A DNA stretch of 64,000 nucleotides from Pyramidobacter piscolens (GCA_004558205.1 SFDM01000007.1:33106-97105); one strand, 5' to 3'; counted from the stretch's first letter, positions 24,232-33,496 are shown. Notes: generated by a model not told the origin, from the letters alone. Program-made: numbers and translations.

Positions 24232-25416
24232 CTATCCCCGAAGGGCGTCCACGCGGTCGGTCCTCTCCCACGCGGGCATGGGATCCAGGTCGATGCGGCC
24301 CATGTGGCCGTAGGCGGCGATGCGGCGATACTGGGGCTTGCGCAGCTCCAGGTCGCGGATCATGGCCGCGGGACGGAAGTCGAAGTGCTCGCGCACCAGC
24401 GCGTTGATGCGGTCCTCGGTGACCACGGAAGTTCCGAAGGTCTCCACCATCACCGATACGGGACGCGCCACGCCGATGGCGTAGGCCACCTGGATCTGGC
24501 AGCGGTGAGCCAATCCCGCAGCGACGATGTTCTTCGCGGCGTAGCGGGCCATATAAGCGCCGGAACGGTCCACCTTGGTGGGGTCCTTGCCGGAGAAAGC
24601 GCCGCCGCCGTGGGGCACCATGCCGCCGTAAGTGTCGACGATGATCTTGCGGCCCGTCAGTCCGGAGTCGGCCATGGGGCCGCCCTTGACGAAACGCCCC
24701 GTGGGGTTCACGAGGATACGGGGGTTCTTCATCAGCTCGGCGGGCATGACGGGTTCGATCACGTTCTTCGTGATCAGCTCGCGGAGCTCTTCCAGGGAAA
24801 CGTCTGGGCTGTGCTGGGAGGACACCACGATGGTGTCGGCCGCTACGGCCTTGCCGTCCACGTATTCCAGCGTAACCTGAGTCTTGCCGTCGGGGCGCAG
24901 GCAGGTCAGGGTCTTGTCCTTGCGGACCTGGGTCAGCCTGCGGGCCAGGCGCTGGGCCAGCGCGAAGGGCATAGGCAGGTACTCGGGCGTCTCGTCGGTG
25001 GCGTAGCCGATCATCATGCCCTGGTCGCCGGCGCCGACGCGGTCGATCTGATCGTCGTCCATGTCGGACTCGCGGACTTCCATGGCCTTGTCGACGCCCA
25101 TAGCGATGTCGCCGGACTGCTCGTCGATGGACGTGAGCACGGCGCAGGTCTCGCAGTCGAAGCCGAACTTGGCGCGGTCGTAGCCGATATCGCGGGCCAC
25201 GCCGCGGGCGATGCCGGGAATGTCCACATAGGCCTTGGTGGAGATTTCGCCGGCCACCATGATGACGCCGGTGGTCACCAGGGTCTCGCAGGCCACGCGG
25301 CCCATGGGATCCTGCGCGAGGATCGCGTCCAGCACGCCGTCGGAAACCTGGTCCGCCAGCTTGTCAGGATGCCCCTCGGTCACTGATTCAGAAGAGATGA
25401 GAATTTTTTCAGCCAT
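24232..25416 (-). CDS. metK: S-adenosylmethionine synthetase
   Basis: A 394-residue enzyme that makes S-adenosylmethionine from methionine and ATP. Signatures include SESVTEGHPDKLADQ at the N-terminus (active-site His), GAGDQGMM, the P-loop-like GGAFSGKDPTKVDRS and YAIGVARPVS. ATG 25416 gives the family's usual length and N-terminus, with GGAGG ten bases upstream; an open extension runs back into the riboswitch and is rejected. Expression should be controlled by the SAM-I riboswitch immediately upstream, giving feedback by the product itself. Confidence 0.98.
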   Translation of the reverse strand: MAEKILISSESVTEGHPDKLADQVSDGVLDAILAQDPMGRVACETLVTTGVIMVAGEISTKAYVDIPGIARGVARDIGYDRAKFGFDCETCAVLTSIDEQSGDIAMGVDKAMEVRESDMDDDQIDRVGAGDQGMMIGYATDETPEYLPMPFALAQRLARRLTQVRKDKTLTCLRPDGKTQVTLEYVDGKAVAADTIVVSSQHSPDVSLEELRELITKNVIEPVMPAELMKNPRILVNPTGRFVKGGPMADSGLTGRKIIVDTYGGMVPHGGGAFSGKDPTKVDRSGAYMARYAAKNIVAAGLAHRCQIQVAYAIGVARPVSVMVETFGTSVVTEDRINALVREHFDFRPAAMIRDLELRKPQYRRIAAYGHMGRIDLDPMPAWERTDRVDALRG

Positions 25417-25488
25417 ATTGTAGTAACCTCCAGAAAATTTTGCTCCCGGCACCGCTTCCCTATCGAAAACGCGCCTGGAAGCCATCAC

Positions 25489-25664
25489 AAAAAAGAGCCT
25501 CTCCATGCGAGGAGAGACTCAAATAATCCGCTGAGCGCTGCTCCTCTCATCATCCGATCCGGAAAAAATCCTTCCGGTCTCTGGTTTTAGCACCACGCTC
25601 CCGAAAAAACGGGCAGGTTGCCGGGCGTCAAAGGGCCAGTCCCTCAGCCACTCTCGATAAGAGT
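25489..25664 (-). promoter_or_regulatory. SAM-I riboswitch with terminator, upstream of metK
   Basis: Minus strand, in order: CTCTTATCGAGAG (P1 5-prime strand), GAGGGACTGGCCC, GCCCGGCAACC, GGTGCTAAAACCAG and GATGAGAG closing P1. These are the conserved blocks of the S-box aptamer (25543-25664). The expression platform is a GAGTCTCTCC/GGAGAGGCTC hairpin followed by six T (25489-25520). SAM binding should favour termination and shut off metK. Confidence 0.97.
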
Positions 25665-25710
25665 TCAGATTTTGTGCGTTCCTGAGACAGCCAGGAATTT
25701 CATGCGTACC

Positions 25711-25738
25711 ATTATACACAGGATCGCTCCGAAGTCAA
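25711..25738 (-). promoter_or_regulatory. Promoter of the SAM-I riboswitch/metK transcript
   Basis: Minus strand TTGACT (25733-25738), 16 bases, TATAAT (25711-25716), about 50 bases upstream of the aptamer. Confidence 0.85.
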
Positions 25739-25795
25739 ATAGAAGTTGCGCGGCCGCCAGGGCGCGGTTCTCCGCCCTTTGCCTCAGGGAACGAG

Positions 25796-26707
25796 CTACC
25801 GCGATATCTCGGGCTCCCAATGGTTCAGATCCTCGATAAAGGGGGTGAAATAGCTTTTGAACAGTTCGATGCTCTTGACGCTCCCCGGGCGGGGGGTCTT
25901 GCTCTCAAGCATATAGCACACCCGCGCCGGCGGTGGATCAGACAGCTCGCGGATTTCCAGATCGTCCACAAGCCTCTCGAAGGACCTGACCACCGACAAG
26001 GGGCACAGTGCCCAATAGCGGGGATGATCCATGAAATTCAAAAGCAGCGCCGCGGTGTCCACCCGGACATGCGGTCTGATCGCGGGGTTCCACCACGAGT
26101 CGTGCCACCGCTGGATCTCAGGAGGAAAGCCCATGTAAAGCTCATCCCGTGGATCCAGGCGCGAGGGATGAACCGGTCCGCGGGGCAGCGAGCCTCCCTT
26201 CCTGGAGATCAGCAGCATTTTTTCCGTCAGCACGGGCATGGTCGTCACATTTTTGGACCGCATGGGCAAAAGGACGAACCCCACGTCGATCTTTTTGTCC
26301 TCCATGAGTTTATAGATCTCCGGCGACTGTTGAGAGCGGATCTGAAGGTACAAGGGGATTTCCAGGTCCGCCAGCTGCTTGTAAAGGGGCGTCATGAGAT
26401 GGACGTTGACGCTGTCCACGCAGGCGATGGAAAGGGAAAGCCCAGGCGATCCGTATTTCAGGTTCATCGTCTCGTTCCACAAAGAGAGCCACTTCTCGGC
26501 GATAGGCACAAAATCCGCGCCCTGAGGAGAGAGCTCCACGCCTCGGAACCCTTGCTTCCGCTCCACAAGCTGCAGCCCCAGCTCTTCTTCGAGGTTTTTC
26601 AGCCTGTGACTGATCGTCGACTGCGAGACGAAGAGCTCCTCCGCGGCCTGCGAGATGCTGCGGTTCTGAGCGATCGCCAAAAAAGTCTGTATATTTAAGA
26701 GGTTCAT
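25796..26707 (-). CDS. LysR-type transcriptional regulator
   Basis: A 303-residue regulator: N-terminal winged helix-turn-helix (MNLLNIQTFLAIAQNRSISQAAEELFVSQSTISHRLKNLEEELG..., residues 1-65) followed by a periplasmic-binding-protein-like effector domain. Start ATG 26707 gives the canonical LysR N-terminus and has GGGAGG ten bases upstream; the open extension to 26815 lies across the neighbouring terminator and is rejected. It lies downstream of, and in the same direction as, the symporter/PLP enzyme pair with a terminator between, so it probably regulates that pair; the ligand is unknown. Confidence 0.9.
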   Translation of the reverse strand: MNLLNIQTFLAIAQNRSISQAAEELFVSQSTISHRLKNLEEELGLQLVERKQGFRGVELSPQGADFVPIAEKWLSLWNETMNLKYGSPGLSLSIACVDSVNVHLMTPLYKQLADLEIPLYLQIRSQQSPEIYKLMEDKKIDVGFVLLPMRSKNVTTMPVLTEKMLLISRKGGSLPRGPVHPSRLDPRDELYMGFPPEIQRWHDSWWNPAIRPHVRVDTAALLLNFMDHPRYWALCPLSVVRSFERLVDDLEIRELSDPPPARVCYMLESKTPRPGSVKSIELFKSYFTPFIEDLNHWEPEISR

Positions 26708-26758
26708 GGCCAGCCAGCCTCCCATAATCATGATTTTTTCATTATACAGGCTCCTCTT

Positions 26759-26795
26759 CAAAAAAACAGGAGCCGCCGTCACAACCGGCAGCTCC
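26759..26795 (-). terminator. Intrinsic terminator of the symporter operon
   Basis: Minus strand GGAGCTGCCGG pairs with the complementary CGGCGGCTCC (one wobble), followed by TGTTTTTTT, 27 bases after the symporter stop. Confidence 0.88.
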
Positions 26796-26821
26796 CGCAC
26801 AGAGTTCCTCCCCAAAGTGGC

Positions 26822-28045
26822 TCAGTCCTTTTTTCCCCCGTCCATCATGCTCACGTCCCACATCTTTTCATTCTTCGCCACGACCAGAGTGCCGGCGACG
26901 TCGCCAACCACGTTCGCGGCCGTATGGGCCGTATCGATCAGCCGGTAGAATCCGCCCAGCAGCCCGCCGAGCTCGACGGGAAGGCCCACCATGGACAGAA
27001 ACAGGGGCCCAAGGACGATGCCGCCGCCGGCAATGCCCGGCGCAGCGATTGCGACAATCGTCGAAAGCACGCAGATATAGGCCAGCTGCTCAAGTCCCAG
27101 ATGGACCTGATAAAACTGAGCGACGAAAATAGCGAAGATAGTGGTAAAGCAGGCGCCGCCGCTCAGGTTGATCGTCGCGCCGAGAGGGATGGAGAACCCC
27201 GTCAGCTTCACCGGCACCCTGTAGGTGTTCTCGGCGACGCTCAGCGTCGTGGGGATCGTCGCGGCCGAGCTGTTGGTCGCGGTGGTCATCAGCAGGATGG
27301 GGATCAGGCTCTTGAACCACGTGCCGAAACCAACCTTGCAGTAGCAGACCACGGGAAGGGTGAAAACCAGAAGGATGATCAGAAAGCAGGCCACCCAGAT
27401 GGTCCCGATGAATTTCGCCAGAGACGTGAACAGCTGGGGACCGTAGAAAGCCGTGGCGTGGGCCATAAGGCAGAACACGCCGATGGGAGAAAGGGCCATC
27501 ACTCCGTCGATAATCTTGTAGATGACCTTCAGAAAAGCGATAACGCCGTTCTTGAAGCTGGCGGCGGGCTCGCCCACGAGGACCACCGCCACGCCGCAGC
27601 AGATCGCAACGAAGATCACCTGCATGGTATTGCCGGCGGCCATAGCGGCGATCATGTTGGAAGGCGCGAGGTTCTTGAAAAATCCCAGCAGGTCGATCTG
27701 GGTTATTTGGGTCGTCAGGGCCGGAATGTTCTCAAAGGCGGCCCCCACGCCCGGCTGGAGCAGCGACGCCACGGCGACGGCCAGGACGCAGGACGCGAAG
27801 GTAAAGAACACGTAGACCAACACCACCTTGCCGCCCAGTCTCTTCAACGTCGCCGCGTTCTCAAGGTGAGCGATGCCGCCCACCACGGAACAGAAGACAA
27901 TCGGGATAATCAGCATTCTGATACCGTTCATCCACAGGTCGCCAACCCACTTGACCTTCACGGCCGCGGAGGGGCAGGCCAAGCCGAACAGGATGCCGAG
28001 GACGAACAGGATTCCCACTCTCAGATACAGGTTTTTCTTGGACAT
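26822..28045 (-). CDS. Dicarboxylate/amino acid:cation symporter (DAACS family)
   Basis: A 407-residue polytopic transporter of the GltP/GltT/DctA/SstT group. Hallmarks are MTTATNSSAATIPTTL (serine-rich hairpin 1 region), PLGATINLSGGACFTTIFAIFVAQ (the ligand/Na+-binding NMDGT-equivalent region) and a final APGIAGGGIVLGPLF hairpin. It would import glutamate, aspartate, serine or a C4-dicarboxylate with Na+ or H+. In place of the usual NMDGT it reads NLSGG, so substrate preference may differ. Start ATG 28045 follows AAGGTG; a TTG at 28057 is less likely. It lies 44 bases after a PLP enzyme gene, in a likely two-gene operon. Confidence 0.88.
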   Translation of the reverse strand: MSKKNLYLRVGILFVLGILFGLACPSAAVKVKWVGDLWMNGIRMLIIPIVFCSVVGGIAHLENAATLKRLGGKVVLVYVFFTFASCVLAVAVASLLQPGVGAAFENIPALTTQITQIDLLGFFKNLAPSNMIAAMAAGNTMQVIFVAICCGVAVVLVGEPAASFKNGVIAFLKVIYKIIDGVMALSPIGVFCLMAHATAFYGPQLFTSLAKFIGTIWVACFLIILLVFTLPVVCYCKVGFGTWFKSLIPILLMTTATNSSAATIPTTLSVAENTYRVPVKLTGFSIPLGATINLSGGACFTTIFAIFVAQFYQVHLGLEQLAYICVLSTIVAIAAPGIAGGGIVLGPLFLSMVGLPVELGGLLGGFYRLIDTAHTAANVVGDVAGTLVVAKNEKMWDVSMMDGGKKD

Positions 28046-28089
28046 GATCGCTAACACCTTAAGAACCTCTTTTCTCGATAACCATAAAT

Positions 28090-29379
28090 TTAACGCTTGA
28101 ACCGGGCGATTTCTTCGGTCACGCGCAGAAACTGATCGACCTCTTCAGGAGAATTGCAGTGGATCGGCGAAACCCGAACCACGCCTTTCAATCCGAAGGA
28201 TTCCACGATACGCTTTGAATAATGGCTCGGCGACTCCCTTTCAAAGACATAGACGCCGCGTTCCACATAGGCTTTCGCCGCCTCGGAAGCGCTCATCCCT
28301 TCAAAGGTGACGGGCAGGATAAAATCTCTCTTCGTCAAGTCAGGATTGTCGCATTGAACAGTGACACCCTTGATATGGCGCAGGCCGGGCAGTTCCGGCG
28401 TCCCTTCGAGAGCCCGATGCAGCAGCGCGCGCTCCTGAAGCTCGATGCGGCTCATCCCCTCGACAAAAAGGCTCCGTCTGTCGGCACTCTGGATGTACTG
28501 CGAACCAAGCCAGCACACGTAATCCGCCACGGCGCTGAAACCGGCGAAAAGGTGCGGAGCCGTGCTGCCCAGTTCCCAGGTATCTTCGCTGTAACAGAGA
28601 ATCCGGTTGTGAGGCAGGCAGGCGCAGCGATCGGAAACCCAGCCCACACCAGTGCCGCGCATACCGAAAAACTTGTAAGGCGCGAAATCCAGCGCGTCGA
28701 TCTCCATGGCGTCGATATCCACCACACCGTGAGGAATGTGCTGAACCGCGTCGGCCACGACATAGACGTCGGGCTTGATCTCCCGCGCCGCGCGGGCCAT
28801 GGCGGGAATGTCGTTGATCGCGCCGGTGATGTTGCAGGAGTACATGCAGCTGAGCAACACCGTATCTTTGTCCACCAGGCGCCTCACCTCGGAGACGCCG
28901 ATTCCGCCCGTCGCCGGATCGCTCTGCATCACGCGGAGCTCCAGCCCCATGCGCTGGGCGTACATCTGGACCGAATCGAATCCCGAGGGATGCTCCAGCA
29001 CCGACACGACCATGTTTTTCCCGGGCACGTTCTGGGCGATGGCGCCGATGATGTTGAACATGACCTGCGATGCAGAAAGGCATGTCACGATGGAACCACT
29101 GTGGGCGTTCAGGATCATTCGCAGGTCTTCATATCCCTTTTTGACCGCCCCGTCCTGCACCGCCGCCTGGGCCTGATGACGCCCGGGGCAGTCGGGATGG
29201 GAGTCCACGTCGAGAGCCGCCTGCAGGCAGGCTTTCAGCCGCAGGGAGCCTCCAGAATTCTCGAAGAAGATCCTCTTGCCGAAGCTGTCGGCTTCCACAT
29301 TGCAAAAGCGGTCTCGCACCTGTTTCTGAATCTCGGGGGAGAACATCAGCCCCTGAGGATACTCGTTGGGATTTATCAT
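28090..29379 (-). CDS. Class V aminotransferase-fold PLP enzyme (cysteine desulfurase-like)
   Basis: A 429-residue fold-type I PLP enzyme. Family cues: IFFENSGGSL near the N-terminus, VVSVLEHPSGFDS, VVADAVQHIPHGVVD with the cofactor Asp, and the Schiff-base lysine in DFAPYKFFGMRGTG. It resembles the NifS/CsdB group, but the loop with the catalytic cysteine could not be identified with confidence, so it may be an amino-acid lyase or isopenicillin-epimerase-like enzyme rather than a desulfurase. It is the first gene of an operon with an amino-acid/dicarboxylate symporter, suggesting that it acts on the imported compound. GGAGGA precedes ATG 29379. Confidence 0.8.
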   Translation of the reverse strand: MINPNEYPQGLMFSPEIQKQVRDRFCNVEADSFGKRIFFENSGGSLRLKACLQAALDVDSHPDCPGRHQAQAAVQDGAVKKGYEDLRMILNAHSGSIVTCLSASQVMFNIIGAIAQNVPGKNMVVSVLEHPSGFDSVQMYAQRMGLELRVMQSDPATGGIGVSEVRRLVDKDTVLLSCMYSCNITGAINDIPAMARAAREIKPDVYVVADAVQHIPHGVVDIDAMEIDALDFAPYKFFGMRGTGVGWVSDRCACLPHNRILCYSEDTWELGSTAPHLFAGFSAVADYVCWLGSQYIQSADRRSLFVEGMSRIELQERALLHRALEGTPELPGLRHIKGVTVQCDNPDLTKRDFILPVTFEGMSASEAAKAYVERGVYVFERESPSHYSKRIVESFGLKGVVRVSPIHCNSPEEVDQFLRVTEEIARFKR

Positions 29380-29671
29380 CCTTCCTCCTTCTGGGCTTGT
29401 CAGAAAGCCCCGTTCATTAGGTTGTTTAGTACCTTAGCATAAAAAAGAGAGGTTCCGCAAATGAATAATGTCGTTAATAAATATCGACCTTTTGAATGTC
29501 CCCTGTTCCCACGCCGCCGCTCCGCCATAAAAGCCCATCGCCCTTTCTTCATTAATCCACAAAAAATTTTTATGATTATCCCCATAAAGCGTCGCTGTTT
29601 TTTTGGGTGCCCTTCGTGTAAGCTCTGTTTGCCGCAAAAAGTTTTTTAAATAAGAAAGGATCTTGATCCGT

Positions 29672-30001
29672 ATGGCAACCTTTGCCGATTTTCAGAAAAT
29701 AGACGTCCGCGCCGGCGAGATTATCCGCGCCGAGGCTTTCCCCAAGGCGCGCCGGCCAGCTTACAAGCTCTGGATCGATTTTGGGCCGGAAATCGGCGTC
29801 AAGCGCTCCAGCGCGCAGGTCACCGACTGCTACGGCCTGGACGAACTGATCGGAAGGACCGTGGTCAGCGTGGTGAACTTTCCGCCCAAACAGGTCGCCG
29901 ACTTCTTTTCAGAAGCGCTGGTGCTGGGGGTCTACTCAGAGCGGGGCGTGGTGCTGCTGTGCCCCGACCGCCCCGTGAAAAAGGGAGACCGGGTGGGATA
30001 G
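29672..30001 (+). CDS. csaA: CsaA-type tRNA-binding/chaperone-like protein
   Basis: A 109-residue single-domain protein with the tRNA-binding OB fold: DFQKIDVRAGEIIRAEAFPKARRPAYKL, RSSAQVT, VVNFPPKQVADFFSEALVLG and a C-terminal PVKKGDRVG. All are typical of CsaA, a secretion-related chaperone related to the C-terminal domain of MetRS. ATG 29672 gives the standard N-terminus (MATFADFQKID); an upstream TTG at 29663 is too close to the ribosome site. The EamA permease gene begins two bases after its stop codon, so they are probably co-transcribed. Confidence 0.9.
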   Translation: MATFADFQKIDVRAGEIIRAEAFPKARRPAYKLWIDFGPEIGVKRSSAQVTDCYGLDELIGRTVVSVVNFPPKQVADFFSEALVLGVYSERGVVLLCPDRPVKKGDRVG

Positions 30002-30003
30002 GC

Positions 30004-30888
30004 ATGTTAAAAGGACAGGAAAGGGGAATCGCGGCCATGCTCCTGGCGGGCCTGCTCTGGGGCACCAGCGGGACGCTGTCCCGCCTTGCGCCGTCAAGCG
30101 CCGCCCCTCTCGCATTGGCTTGGGCGCGGCTTTTTTTCGGCGGCCTTTTCACGCTCTGCGCCGCGCTGTGCGCGGAAAAGGGCGGGAAAAACTTTCTGAG
30201 GTCGCCCTTCGTCCTGATCTCGGGCGCCATGACGGCGGCCAATCAGGTCTGTTTTTTCGCGGCCATGGACCATCTTGGCGTCGCGCTGGGAACCATGCTG
30301 GTCATCGGCTCGTCGGTGGTTATGGCGGGAATTTGGGGCTGTTTCATGGGCGAGCGCCCCTCAGGGCTGTGGTGGTTCGCCGCGGCCCTGGGCGTCGCCG
30401 GCAGCTGCGCGGCCGCCCTGTCGTCGCCAGGAGGCTCGCTGTCCTTCGACCTGCCTGGGCTGTTGTTCGGCCTGGGCGGCGGGCTGGCCTACACGGGGCT
30501 GGGAGCCGTACTGAAGCTGATGGGAGAGCGGGGCTTCAGCGCTCTGGAGCGCAACGCCATGGCTCTTTCGGGCGGCGCTCTGCTACTGCTTCCGCTGCCG
30601 CTCTTTTTCGCCGATATGCAGTGGCTCGCGAGCCTGCAGGGAGCTTCGTCAGCCCTGTCCATGGGCCTGTTCTCCACGGCGCTCCCCTACTGTTTCTTCG
30701 CCGCGGCCCTCAGCCGCATCACCGTGGGGCAGGCCTACACCATCGGCCTGGCGGAACCTCTGACGGCGGGGCTGCTGGGGCTGTGCCTGCTGGGCGAAAA
30801 GCTGTCCCTTTACGGCGCGCTGGGCATGGCGCTTCAACTGGCCTGCATGGCCCTGACAGGCTGGGAAGCGACCCGCAAAAGCCGCTGA
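30004..30888 (+). CDS. EamA-family (DMT) permease
   Basis: A 294-residue transporter with ten hydrophobic segments arranged as two EamA repeats. The first starts GIAAMLLAGLLWGTSGTLSRLAP and the second near LPGLLFGLGGGLAYTGLGAVLK; the conserved end motif is LAEPLTAGLLGLCLLGEKLS. Members export amino acids or small metabolites. The ATG at 30004 starts two bases after csaA ends, giving translational coupling; an overlapping longer start at 29959 would begin with a charged leader inside csaA. Substrate unknown. Confidence 0.88.
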   Translation: MLKGQERGIAAMLLAGLLWGTSGTLSRLAPSSAAPLALAWARLFFGGLFTLCAALCAEKGGKNFLRSPFVLISGAMTAANQVCFFAAMDHLGVALGTMLVIGSSVVMAGIWGCFMGERPSGLWWFAAALGVAGSCAAALSSPGGSLSFDLPGLLFGLGGGLAYTGLGAVLKLMGERGFSALERNAMALSGGALLLLPLPLFFADMQWLASLQGASSALSMGLFSTALPYCFFAAALSRITVGQAYTIGLAEPLTAGLLGLCLLGEKLSLYGALGMALQLACMALTGWEATRKSR

Positions 30889-30928
30889 CGCGCGGCAGCC
30901 AAAGTTCCACAAAACTCCCGCGGGATCG

Positions 30929-30937
30929 TGTTATAAT
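30929..30937 (+). promoter_or_regulatory. Extended -10 promoter for the MATE gene
   Basis: TGTTATAAT, an extended -10 element (TGnTATAAT), 36 bases upstream of the start codon. No good -35 element is seen, as is common with extended -10 promoters. Confidence 0.5.
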
Positions 30938-30973
30938 GAATCCTCATTTTACGATCTTCAAGGAGGCAACATT

Positions 30974-32380
30974 GTGATTTCCACAGACAAAACCGAACTT
31001 TCCATGACCGAACGGCAATTCGCGGAAGCCCCCGTGGGCAGCCTGGTCATGAAGTTCGCCGTCCCGGCGGTGATCTCGCTGCTGGTGAACTCTCTCTACA
31101 ATATCGTCGATCAGGTCTACATCGGCCAGGGGGTGGGATTTCTCGGCAACGCCGCGACCAACGTGAGCTTTCCTCTGGTGTCCATCACCATGGCTCTGGG
31201 GCTGCTGCTGGGAGTGGGCTGCTCGGCCAATTTCAGCCTGCGCCTCGGCGAGGGGCGCAGGGAGTTGGCGGCCCAGGGCGTGGGCAACTCTCTGACGCTT
31301 CAGATCCTCTGCGGCCTGATCCTGTTCGGCCTGGGCACGGCCTTTCTCGAACCTATGCTGAAAGCCTTCGGAGCCACGCCGCTGGTCATGCCCTACGCCC
31401 TGGACTACACTCGAATCACGCTCTGGGGCCTGCCGCTCGTGCTGGTCAGCCTGGGACTATCCAACGTGATCCGCGCCGACGGAGCCACACGGTACGTCAT
31501 GTGGACCACCATGTCGGGAGCCGCGCTGAACACGGTGCTGGACCCTATTTTCATCTTCCCCTGGGGGCTGGGCATGGGCGTGGCCGGCGCGGCCTGGGCG
31601 ACGGTGATCAGCCAGGCGCTGGTGTTCGTCCTCACCGTGGCCTACCTGCGGCGCTTCCAGTGCATCCGCTTCTCCCTGGACTGCATGAGGCTGCGGTCCA
31701 GGGTGGTGCGCAGCCTGCTGACCCTGGGCACGTCGAGCTTGCTGAATCACGCCACGCTGGTGCTGCTTCAGATCACCGTCAACAACTCGGTGGTCTACTA
31801 TGGGGCCCTGTCGGCCTACGGTTCCGAGATCCCTCTGGCGGTCATGGGCATCGTGATGAAGGTCAACCAGATACTGATGTCCGTCGTGATCGGCATCAGC
31901 ATCGGCGCGCAGCCCATCATCGGCTACAACTACGGCGCGCAGAACTTTCACCGCGTCGCCGAGGCCTATAAAAGGGCAGCGACCGCCGCAACGTGCTGCG
32001 CCGTCCTGGGTTTCCTGACCTTCCAGATCTTCCCCGTCCAGCTGGTCAGCCTCTTCGGCAAGGAAAACCCGCTCTACATGGAGTACGCGGCCAGGACCTT
32101 CAGGATCTTCCTGTTCATGGCCATGGCCGTGGGAATACAAGTGGTGACCACAGGCTACTTCCAGGCCACGGGCCGTCCTCTGAAAGCGGCGTTCCTCACG
32201 CTGACCCAGAGGCTGGGCTTTTTCATCCCGCTGATGCTGGCGCTGCCTCTGAAATTAGGCCTCGACGGCGTGCTTTTCGCCGCTCCGCTGTCGGACTTCT
32301 GCGCTCTGGCGGTCACGCTGTGCAGTGTGCTGCCCGACCTGAAGCGCCTTACAAAAGGAGCGCTGGCCGCGGCCGGATAA
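30974..32380 (+). CDS. MATE family efflux transporter
   Basis: A 468-residue, about twelve-helix protein of the multidrug and toxic compound extrusion family. The N-terminal VMKFAVPAVISLLVNSLYNIVDQVYIGQ and the equivalent second-half segment SSLLNHATLVLLQITVNNSVVYYG show the internal duplication, and there is a typical GAQPIIGYNYGAQNFHRV motif. It uses a Na+ or H+ gradient to export cationic compounds. The start is a GTG with AGGAGG seven bases upstream. The following unknown gene begins 28 bases after it and may share its transcript. Confidence 0.92.
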   Translation: MISTDKTELSMTERQFAEAPVGSLVMKFAVPAVISLLVNSLYNIVDQVYIGQGVGFLGNAATNVSFPLVSITMALGLLLGVGCSANFSLRLGEGRRELAAQGVGNSLTLQILCGLILFGLGTAFLEPMLKAFGATPLVMPYALDYTRITLWGLPLVLVSLGLSNVIRADGATRYVMWTTMSGAALNTVLDPIFIFPWGLGMGVAGAAWATVISQALVFVLTVAYLRRFQCIRFSLDCMRLRSRVVRSLLTLGTSSLLNHATLVLLQITVNNSVVYYGALSAYGSEIPLAVMGIVMKVNQILMSVVIGISIGAQPIIGYNYGAQNFHRVAEAYKRAATAATCCAVLGFLTFQIFPVQLVSLFGKENPLYMEYAARTFRIFLFMAMAVGIQVVTTGYFQATGRPLKAAFLTLTQRLGFFIPLMLALPLKLGLDGVLFAAPLSDFCALAVTLCSVLPDLKRLTKGALAAAG

Positions 32381-32408
32381 ATTACGATTAGATTAGGAGA
32401 GATGCCCC

Positions 32409-33380
32409 ATGTACGATTCCGTAATCACCCGCTTCACCGCCGACCATCCCTGCTGGACCGCCGAGCTTTTGGCGCGGGCCGGCGAAGACGCCGAGGCATT
32501 GCCCGGCCTGGAAAAGCAGGGGCTTCTGGAACGGAGCGGCGGCGTTTACACGCTGACCGGCGCGGGACGCCAGGCCTTCGCCGAAGCGGCCGCCGAAATG
32601 TTCCTCAACGAAAAGCCCGCTGAGGCCCCCGCCGACCCTCAAAAGTCCCTCCTGGCCACGGAACTGTGGCTTGAACTGGAACGATGCAACCTGCAGCGAT
32701 GGGGCATCAAGCGCTACCTGTTCCGCCCTCGGATCGAGACGCGCCCGGCGCTGGATCGCGGCGGACTGTGGACGCGCGAGGGCCCGCGAATCACGTGGAA
32801 CTACCTCGCCAGCCCCTTTTTCAAGGAGATGACGGAGAGCCACGGGAACGTCTCCATCAGCGACAGGAAGCCCGAGCTCCGCGACCCCGAGGCCTACAAA
32901 GCCTGGCACAGCCTCCCTGCGTCGAGACTGCCTCTGGACCTTCTATTCCTCTGCGACTACGATTTCGAGAACTACCTGGACTTCAAGGGCCATCCCGCCG
33001 ACGAGCTGAGGCTGATCAACGCCGACCGCTTCGCCTTTTCTTCGGCGTCGTCAACGGAGGAACAGCTGGACACGATAGGGCGCTATCATCTGTGGCTATG
33101 GGAGCTGCGCCGGTTGTCCATCTGCGGCTACCTCGACGCGGACACTCAGGAACAGGGCAGCGTGAACTGGCTGATCTTCCTCTCGGAAACCCAGGAAGAG
33201 GCCCTCGCGTCGGCTGAAAGGCTGAAAGCTTTCGGCGACGAACTGATCCGCCCGGCCAACCCCATGGAGATATGGACCCTGTCGCTTGAAGCGTTGAGGA
33301 ACAGCCCCGCCCGCCGGGAAGTGATCTGGGACGTGCTGCCTCCCCTGGGCCGGAACGTGTGCGCCACACTGCAGGGGTAA
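32409..33380 (+). CDS. Conserved-looking protein of unknown function with winged-helix-like N-terminus
   Basis: A 323-residue soluble, acidic protein with no signal peptide and no membrane segment. Residues ~1-65 (ELLARAGEDAEALPGLEKQGLLERSGGVYTLTGAGRQAF) look like a winged-helix fold ending in the typical LTxxGR wing. The rest is unfamiliar, with aromatic-rich motifs WNYLASPFFKEM, DYDFENYLDF and YHLWLWELRRL. No enzyme motif was recognised. It follows the MATE gene closely and has AGGAGAG before the ATG, so it could be a ligand-sensing regulator or accessory of the exporter; this is inference only. Confidence 0.65.
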   Translation: MYDSVITRFTADHPCWTAELLARAGEDAEALPGLEKQGLLERSGGVYTLTGAGRQAFAEAAAEMFLNEKPAEAPADPQKSLLATELWLELERCNLQRWGIKRYLFRPRIETRPALDRGGLWTREGPRITWNYLASPFFKEMTESHGNVSISDRKPELRDPEAYKAWHSLPASRLPLDLLFLCDYDFENYLDFKGHPADELRLINADRFAFSSASSTEEQLDTIGRYHLWLWELRRLSICGYLDADTQEQGSVNWLIFLSETQEEALASAERLKAFGDELIRPANPMEIWTLSLEALRNSPARREVIWDVLPPLGRNVCATLQG

Positions 33381-33395
33381 ACTCAAAAAAATATA

Positions 33396-33444
33396 ATACA
33401 AGAAGGAGCTCCCCGCCGTTGCCGCGGGGAGCTCCTTCTTGTAT
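33396..33444. terminator. Bidirectional intrinsic terminator
   Basis: A perfect 21-base stem (ATACAAGAAGGAGCTCCCCGC and its complement) with a short loop, between the convergent unknown gene and yajC. Confidence 0.85.
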
Positions 33445-33496
33445 GCGCAAACTGTTCACACCGCTTCACGGGGCAGCGCGAGGCAGCGTTATATCC

